Shown here piece by piece: positions 59,517 to 64,000 of a DNA stretch of 64,000 nt. A program made the translations under genes and the position numbers. Numbering within the stretch: position 1 is the first letter of the stretch; each line of letters opens with the position of its first letter. The notes under the pieces were generated by a model. The model had not been told where the DNA came from. It searched no databases and saw nothing but the letters and a program-made list of their open reading frames with translations. Where the stretch lies: assembly GCF_000374525.1 (NCBI RefSeq), contig NZ_KB894576.1, forward strand, positions 124,001 through 188,000. The letters are read 5' to 3'. Origin of the DNA: Amorphus coralli DSM 19760 (lineage in GTDB: Bacteria; Pseudomonadota; Alphaproteobacteria; Rhizobiales; Amorphaceae).

Positions 59517-60701
59517 TCAGGTCAGCAAGCGCCGCTCCCGGGCCCAGGCGTCGATGGTGGCGATGCACTCGGCGAGAAGGTCCGGCTGGCCGAGATAATA
59601 ATGCGTTGCACCAGAAATCTCGTGGTACCGGACGTCAGGCGTGGCAAGCGCGGCACGGATGGCCGGGTTGTGGGTCGCGGGAACGGCATCGTCCGCACCG
59701 TTGACGATCTGCAAGACCGGGGTGCGCCGGATCCTGGCGGCGTTCATCGGCCCCTTCGCGTTGGACAGGTCCAGGCTCCACTGGCTGAGCCAGGAACGCA
59801 GGGTGGAGAAGCGCGCCAGCCCGACGGGCCCCACGTTCACCGTGCGGGGGTCTCCCATGTAACACCAGCCGGGTTTGCGGCCGTTCGGATCGATCGACGG
59901 ATCCAGCCAGCGCACGTCGCACATGGTGCGATGGGTGACGAAGCCGCGCTCGATTTCCGGTCCGTCGCGACTGGAGAGCTCTGCGAGCATCTCCTGGCAC
60001 CACGCGGTGATGCGGCGGTTGCGGGCGCGCTGCGCCTCGCGGAACGCCGCCACGAAGCCGGCGTCGAAGGGAGGGGTGTGCGGGCAATCCGGGCTGTAGA
60101 TGTCGACGGCGGGGTCGCGGGCGTCAGGGTTGGTTTCGTCGAGGACCGACGGGTCGAGCCATTCCGTCAGCGTTTCCGCGCGGCTGAGATGCGCGGCGAT
60201 GAAGATCACGGCATCTGCCGGGCTCAAGCCGGCTGCCACCAGGTCAACCGGGTCGCCGGCTGGCGTCCGGGTGATGGTCGGGGCTTCCGCCTGGGCCTGG
60301 TAGAAGAGCGACAGCGAGCCGCCGCCCGACCAGCCGACCAGCACCACCTTCCTATAGCCCAGGGTGTCCCGCGCGTGGCGCACCCACTGGCCAAGGTCGA
60401 TTGCGACCTTTTCCATGATAAGCGCCACGTCGTTCTTTGCGTAGCGGCTCGCCGCGCACAGCACGTGAAACCCGGCATCGGCCAGCGCCATGGGCATCGG
60501 CAGAAGCTGCAGGGTCGAGGTCGGGTGCATGAAGAGGAAGACCGTTTCGCTCTCCCCCTCGCCTGCGAGGAGTTGGCCCTCCAGGTTCACGCGGCCGGAA
60601 TTGCCTGCGAAGCCGTAGACCTCGGTCGCTCTCGCGCCGTCGGGAAAGGAGACGATCTGCGGCTGCCGCCGCCACAGCGCCGCGCGGGCGGCCCCGGTCA
60701 T
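59517..60701 (-). CDS. alpha/beta hydrolase
   Basis: A 394 aa serine hydrolase of the alpha/beta fold. The nucleophile elbow is VLVGWSGGGSLSLFYQ near residues 120-135, the acid is likely in VNGADDAVPATHNP near 342, and the histidine in SGATHYYLGQPDL near 370. The size, with a long insert between residues 150 and 300, is unusual for simple esterases and suggests a substrate-specific lid. The start overlaps the crotonase stop by four bases, so this is the last gene of an operon (xanthine dehydrogenase-like, crotonase, hydrolase). Substrate unknown. Confidence 0.85.
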   Translation of the reverse strand: MTGAARAALWRRQPQIVSFPDGARATEVYGFAGNSGRVNLEGQLLAGEGESETVFLFMHPTSTLQLLPMPMALADAGFHVLCAASRYAKNDVALIMEKVAIDLGQWVRHARDTLGYRKVVLVGWSGGGSLSLFYQAQAEAPTITRTPAGDPVDLVAAGLSPADAVIFIAAHLSRAETLTEWLDPSVLDETNPDARDPAVDIYSPDCPHTPPFDAGFVAAFREAQRARNRRITAWCQEMLAELSSRDGPEIERGFVTHRTMCDVRWLDPSIDPNGRKPGWCYMGDPRTVNVGPVGLARFSTLRSWLSQWSLDLSNAKGPMNAARIRRTPVLQIVNGADDAVPATHNPAIRAALATPDVRYHEISGATHYYLGQPDLLAECIATIDAWARERRLLT

Positions 60702-61456
60702 GACTCTTCGGGATCCGGCTTCGGGATAAAGCGTTCGGCGGAAGCGGCTGAATTGGCCGTGGCCGCGTATTCGCGAAGCGTGGCGAACCCGGCATCCGGT
60801 GCCATGGTGAGGAACCGCTTCACCGTCGCAAGTACCGTGGCGCTGTTCTGCGCCAGGGCTTCCCGATAGACGCCGATGCGGCCCTCCAGTTCGCCGGCCG
60901 GGCAGGCTTCCGAGGCAAGGCCGATGGCGACTGCCCCGGCCGCGTCGACGGTTTCACGCCCGAGGATCATCCGGGCGAGCCCGGCCCGGCTGACCCGGTC
61001 GGCAAGCGCCGTGCCGACCAGCAGCGGCGGGATGTCCCGGTTCATCTCCGGAATCCGGAAGTCGGCCGTGGCATCGGCAAGAATGACGTCGCCAAGCCCG
61101 GCGAGCGCGCAGCCGACGCCGTGCGCCCGGCCGCGCACGGCAACGATGACGGGGAGCGGCGTCCGCCGGAGCGTCTCGTAGAAGGAGAGCACCGGATCGG
61201 CGACGCGGGCGCGCAGCCCCTCCGGCGTCATGGTTGCGCCGGGCTTAGGCATCGGCGACACGCGCCCGGCACAGAAATCGTCGCCCGCGCCGGTGAGGAG
61301 CACGAAGCGGGCACTCGCCGGTGGTGCGGCGAAGGCAGCCGCCAGGGCATCGGTCATGGCGTGGGTAAGGATATTGCCCTCGTCCGGCCGGTCGAGGGTG
61401 ACCTCGAAGCAGCCGTCATCGGCCAGCCGCGTTGCGATGCTGCCGTCGTCGCTCAT
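60698..61456 (-). CDS. enoyl-CoA hydratase/isomerase (crotonase) family protein
   Basis: A 252 aa crotonase-fold protein acting on CoA thioesters. Visible parts are LTGAGDDFCAGRVSP near residues 53-67, VIVAVRGRAHGVGCALAGLGDVILA near 103-127 (GRAHGVGCALAGLGDVILA quoted) with the oxyanion hole, and FRIPEMNRDIPPLLVG near 136. The first catalytic Glu position (PEM) is kept, but a Glu equivalent to the second one of classical enoyl-CoA hydratase is not obvious. It may therefore catalyse isomerisation or another crotonase reaction. It overlaps its neighbours by four bases on both sides. Confidence 0.85.
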   Translation of the reverse strand: MSDDGSIATRLADDGCFEVTLDRPDEGNILTHAMTDALAAAFAAPPASARFVLLTGAGDDFCAGRVSPMPKPGATMTPEGLRARVADPVLSFYETLRRTPLPVIVAVRGRAHGVGCALAGLGDVILADATADFRIPEMNRDIPPLLVGTALADRVSRAGLARMILGRETVDAAGAVAIGLASEACPAGELEGRIGVYREALAQNSATVLATVKRFLTMAPDAGFATLREYAATANSAASAERFIPKPDPEES

Positions 61457-63837
61457 CGGGCGTCCTTCCTCGCTTCGTGAATGGCGGTCCAGACCCGGCC
61501 CGGAGTTGCCGGCATGTCCATGTGTTCGATGCCGAACGGGGCAAGCGCATCCAAGAGAGCGTTCATGACCGTCGCGAGAGCCGGGGTAATGCCGCTTTCG
61601 CCACCGCCCTTTACCCGCAGAAGGTTACCTTGGGTCGGGTCTTCGACAAGATCGACGTCGAAGCTCGGCATGTCGCCGGCGCGGACCATGGCGTAGTCCA
61701 TGAAGCTGCCGGTCTGGATCTGGCCGGAGCTGGCCTCGGTGGTCATCGCCTCGCCCAACGCCTGGCCGACGCCCTGGACGATGCCGCCATGCACCTGGCC
61801 GTGCAGGATCAGCGGATTGATCGGCTGGCCGACGTCGTCGATGGACGTGTAGCGGGTGATCGCGATCTGCCCCGTGTCCGGATCCACCTCCAGCTCGCAG
61901 ACGGCCGCGCCGGTGGGAAAGGCGGGGATGCGGCCGCGGAAGCTCGCCGTGGCGGTCAGGGAACCGCGATGCGCTTCGGGCAGGCCGTCGCCCTGCATCA
62001 GTCCGGCCACGTCGTAGAGGCTGAAGGTCCGGTTCGTGGCGCCCGAGCCGAACAGTCCGTCAGCGTAGGTGATGGCGTCCACCGCGATCCCGAGATGCGC
62101 GGCGAGTGCGGCGCGGGCGGACGCCACGATCTTGGTCGAGGCTTCGACCATCAGCGCGCCGCCGAGGCGCATCGAGCGATCTGAGTGCGAGCCGCCGCCG
62201 GAGACCACACGGCGGGTGTCGCCGGACACCAGGTCGACCTCGTCCGGCGTCACGCCGAGCCGGTCGGCCATGACCTGGGCGAAGCTCGTCTCGTGTCCCT
62301 GACCGCTGGACTGGGTGCCGGTGACCACCTCGATGCGCCCGGCCGGGTCGACGGTCACGTCGATGCGCTCGTGCGGGATGCCGACCGGGCTCTCGACATA
62401 GTTAGCCAGCGAAATGCCGGCAAGTTTGCCACGCGCTTCAGCGGCCTTCCGTCGCTTATCGAAACCGTCCCAGTCGGCGAAGTCCAGAACCCGCTGCATG
62501 TTCCCCGCGAAATCGCCGCTGTCGTAGGTCAGCCCCATTGGCGAGGTGAACGGCAGCGCATCGTGCGGGACGAGATTGCGGCGTCGGATCTCGCGCCGGT
62601 CGAGGCCGAGCCTGCGGGCGGCGATGTCGAGCATCCGCTCGATCGTGTAGGTGGCCTCGGGCCGTCCGGCGCCGCGATAGGGCGCGGTGGGTACGGTGTT
62701 GGTCATGGCGCCGAGAATGTGCACCGAGGCAGCCGGGATGGCGTAGGCGTTGGTCATCACTCGGTAGGAGTTGGCCATGGGCACGAACGACACCGTGTAG
62801 GCGCCGACATTGCCGAACATCTCGCAGGCGTAGCCGAGAATGCGGCCGTCCGCGTCGAGCCCCATTCGGGCGCGGTAGACAATGTCGCGGCCCTGGTAAT
62901 CGGTGAGGAAGGCTTCCGAGCGCGTCGAGGTCCAGCGGACCGGCCGCCCGAGGCGCTTCGCCGCCACCGCGAGGATCGGCTGCTCCGGAGAGACGTTGGT
63001 GCGCGCACCGAACGCGCCGCCGGTATCCGGGCATGTGACGTCGATGGCGTCGCGGTCGATACCGAGCGCCTCGGCCATGGTGTCACGCTGGCGCACGGCG
63101 CCCTGGCTGCCGGCGATCATGTGGTATCGGCCGGTTTCCGGATCATACTCGACGATGACCGAGCGCGGCTCCATCTGCGCGTTGGCGGTACGCTGGTTCA
63201 CGAATCGCTGTTCGATGACGCACGGGGCGGCCGCGATGGCGGCCTCCGCCGCCTCCGGCTCCCCGAAGACGGCCTCCACCGCCCGGTTCCCCGGAATATC
63301 CGGATCGACCTGCGGCGCACCATCGGCCAGCGCTTCCTCGGCGGTGATGACGAAGCCGGTCTCCTCGTAGTCCACCAGCACGGCTTCCGCGGCATCGTTG
63401 GCGAGGTTCGCCGTTTCGGCGACGACCATGGCAACCGGCTCGCCGACATAGCGGACCGCCTCAAGCGGCATGGGCAGGCGGTCGATATCGATGGAGGTGT
63501 TGCGCGCGTAACCGGCGAAGGCGCGGATGGTGTGGTCGCAATTGTCGGCCGGATCGGCGATATGGCGCAGCGGCTGTCCACCGGCCTCGACATAATCCTG
63601 TCCGGTTATGACGGCCAGGACGCCAGGCATATCCAGGGCCGGGCCGACGTCGATGCCAACGATGCGCGCGGCTGCATACGGCGAGCGGACGAAGGCGGCG
63701 GCCGCTTCGCGCTCGAGGCGGAAATCGTCGGTGTAACGTCCCTTGCCGACCACCAGCCGGAGGTCCTCGAACCGGGGCAGGGCGCGGCCGATGAAGGGAG
63801 TTCTCGACTCTCCTTCCGCGCTGTTCTCGCGCTTCAT
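61453..63837 (-). CDS. molybdenum hydroxylase large subunit (xanthine dehydrogenase/CoxL form II family)
   Basis: A 794 aa Moco-binding catalytic subunit. N-terminal part: ALPRFEDLRLVVGKGRYTDDF near residues 19-40 (RFEDLRLVVGKGRYTDDF). Active-site segment TAPYRGAGRPEATYTIERM near 372-390 has the AYRGAGR-like loop of form II enzymes and not the AYXCSFR loop of true CO dehydrogenases. GGGSHSDRSMRLGGA is near 555, and the catalytic Glu is in KGGGESGITPALATVMNA near 740. The substrate is likely an aldehyde or N-heteroaromatic. Start 63837, one base after the stop of an upstream gene. The FeS and FAD subunits are probably outside the window. Confidence 0.93.
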   Translation of the reverse strand: MKRENSAEGESRTPFIGRALPRFEDLRLVVGKGRYTDDFRLEREAAAAFVRSPYAAARIVGIDVGPALDMPGVLAVITGQDYVEAGGQPLRHIADPADNCDHTIRAFAGYARNTSIDIDRLPMPLEAVRYVGEPVAMVVAETANLANDAAEAVLVDYEETGFVITAEEALADGAPQVDPDIPGNRAVEAVFGEPEAAEAAIAAAPCVIEQRFVNQRTANAQMEPRSVIVEYDPETGRYHMIAGSQGAVRQRDTMAEALGIDRDAIDVTCPDTGGAFGARTNVSPEQPILAVAAKRLGRPVRWTSTRSEAFLTDYQGRDIVYRARMGLDADGRILGYACEMFGNVGAYTVSFVPMANSYRVMTNAYAIPAASVHILGAMTNTVPTAPYRGAGRPEATYTIERMLDIAARRLGLDRREIRRRNLVPHDALPFTSPMGLTYDSGDFAGNMQRVLDFADWDGFDKRRKAAEARGKLAGISLANYVESPVGIPHERIDVTVDPAGRIEVVTGTQSSGQGHETSFAQVMADRLGVTPDEVDLVSGDTRRVVSGGGSHSDRSMRLGGALMVEASTKIVASARAALAAHLGIAVDAITYADGLFGSGATNRTFSLYDVAGLMQGDGLPEAHRGSLTATASFRGRIPAFPTGAAVCELEVDPDTGQIAITRYTSIDDVGQPINPLILHGQVHGGIVQGVGQALGEAMTTEASSGQIQTGSFMDYAMVRAGDMPSFDVDLVEDPTQGNLLRVKGGGESGITPALATVMNALLDALAPFGIEHMDMPATPGRVWTAIHEARKDAR

Positions 63838-63838
63838 G

Positions 63839-64000
63839 TCAGGCGTCGATCCTCTCAGGCGTCAGCATCCAGTGACTGGCGTTGTCGCCCTTCCGGCTGC
63901 GTCGCATGGCGTGTTCGGTGAAGAGAAGGACCCGTGCGGAGGCCTCCGGACGCGGCGCCTGATCGCCGGGCGTTTGCATCCCGGGGGGAAAACGGCGCAG
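63839..64000 (-). CDS. C-terminal end of an upstream gene of the molybdenum-hydroxylase operon (partial)
   Basis: An open frame from the window edge to a TGA at 63839, with 53 residues ending in HAMRRSRKGDNASHWMLTPERIDA (last 20: SRKGDNASHWMLTPERIDA). It is separated from the start of the molybdenum hydroxylase by one base, so it is in the same operon. The tail is not typical of the 2Fe-2S subunit, whose end is usually an alpha helix, and I cannot assign a family. An internal ATG at 63979 could instead start a 46-aa protein. Confidence 0.55.
   Translation of the reverse strand: MRRFPPGMQTPGDQAPRPEASARVLLFTEHAMRRSRKGDNASHWMLTPERIDA

Noticed and set aside
60460-60475. Third parS-like sequence
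   Set aside because: Only CACGTGAAAC is present, without the left half of the palindrome; it lies inside a hydrolase gene.

Overview
The window reads as a high-GC alphaproteobacterial chromosome segment, most likely from Hyphomicrobiales (Rhizobiales) or a close relative. The evidence is gene content and order: dnaQ-coaE-aroE-maf-ppsR facing hemE-hemJ-rho, followed by mnmE-mnmG-rsmG-parA-parB; secB/fxsA/Tim44-like/mltA/smr; the hrcA | rph-rdgB-hemW-glnD-murJ-trpS group; and ECF41 and EcfG-type promoter motifs. No species call is possible from sequence reading alone.

Layout. 1-12 kb: aspC, a small exported protein and hrcA on the minus strand; then a plus-strand housekeeping run (rph, rdgB, hemW, glnD, murJ, trpS), with rdgB/hemW and hemW/glnD overlapping. 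12-19 kb: smr, mltA and a Tim44-like gene (minus), fxsA and secB (plus), then the minus-strand run dnaQ-coaE-aroE-maf-ppsR. 19.26-19.70 kb: an AT-rich, GANTC-rich gap between ppsR and hemE with two near-consensus DnaA boxes. This is the best candidate for the chromosomal replication origin. 19.7-30.5 kb: hemE, hemJ, rho, a DUF255 gene on the other strand, then mnmE-mnmG-rsmG-parA-parB with two perfect parS sites inside mnmE and rsmG.

30.6-50 kb is accessory: a BKACE-type enzyme, an ECF41 sigma factor with its AhpD-like partner and a matching promoter, a Crp/Fnr regulator, a large catalase, an envelope protein with a bactofilin-like repeat region, iron genes (bfd with a cysteine-rich tail, iron-binding protein, iron permease), potassium/proton transport (TrkH, CPA2 antiporter), a TerB protein, a YHS protein, a thioesterase, and a SulP transporter behind a small XRE regulator. 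50-56 kb: a complete minus-strand urea ABC transporter operon urtABCDE with a good sigma-54 promoter, i.e. nitrogen-scavenging control. 56-64 kb: an HpaH-like hydratase, a persulfide-dioxygenase-like metallo-beta-lactamase protein with a palindromic operator, a DUF533 protein, and a translationally coupled catabolic operon (molybdenum hydroxylase large subunit, crotonase-fold protein, alpha/beta hydrolase) running off the right edge.

No rRNA, tRNA, CRISPR array, insertion sequence or prophage was seen. I did not find a clearly new defence or mobile system. The most interesting signals are the origin/parS architecture, regulatory sites that can be read directly, and a few odd proteins.
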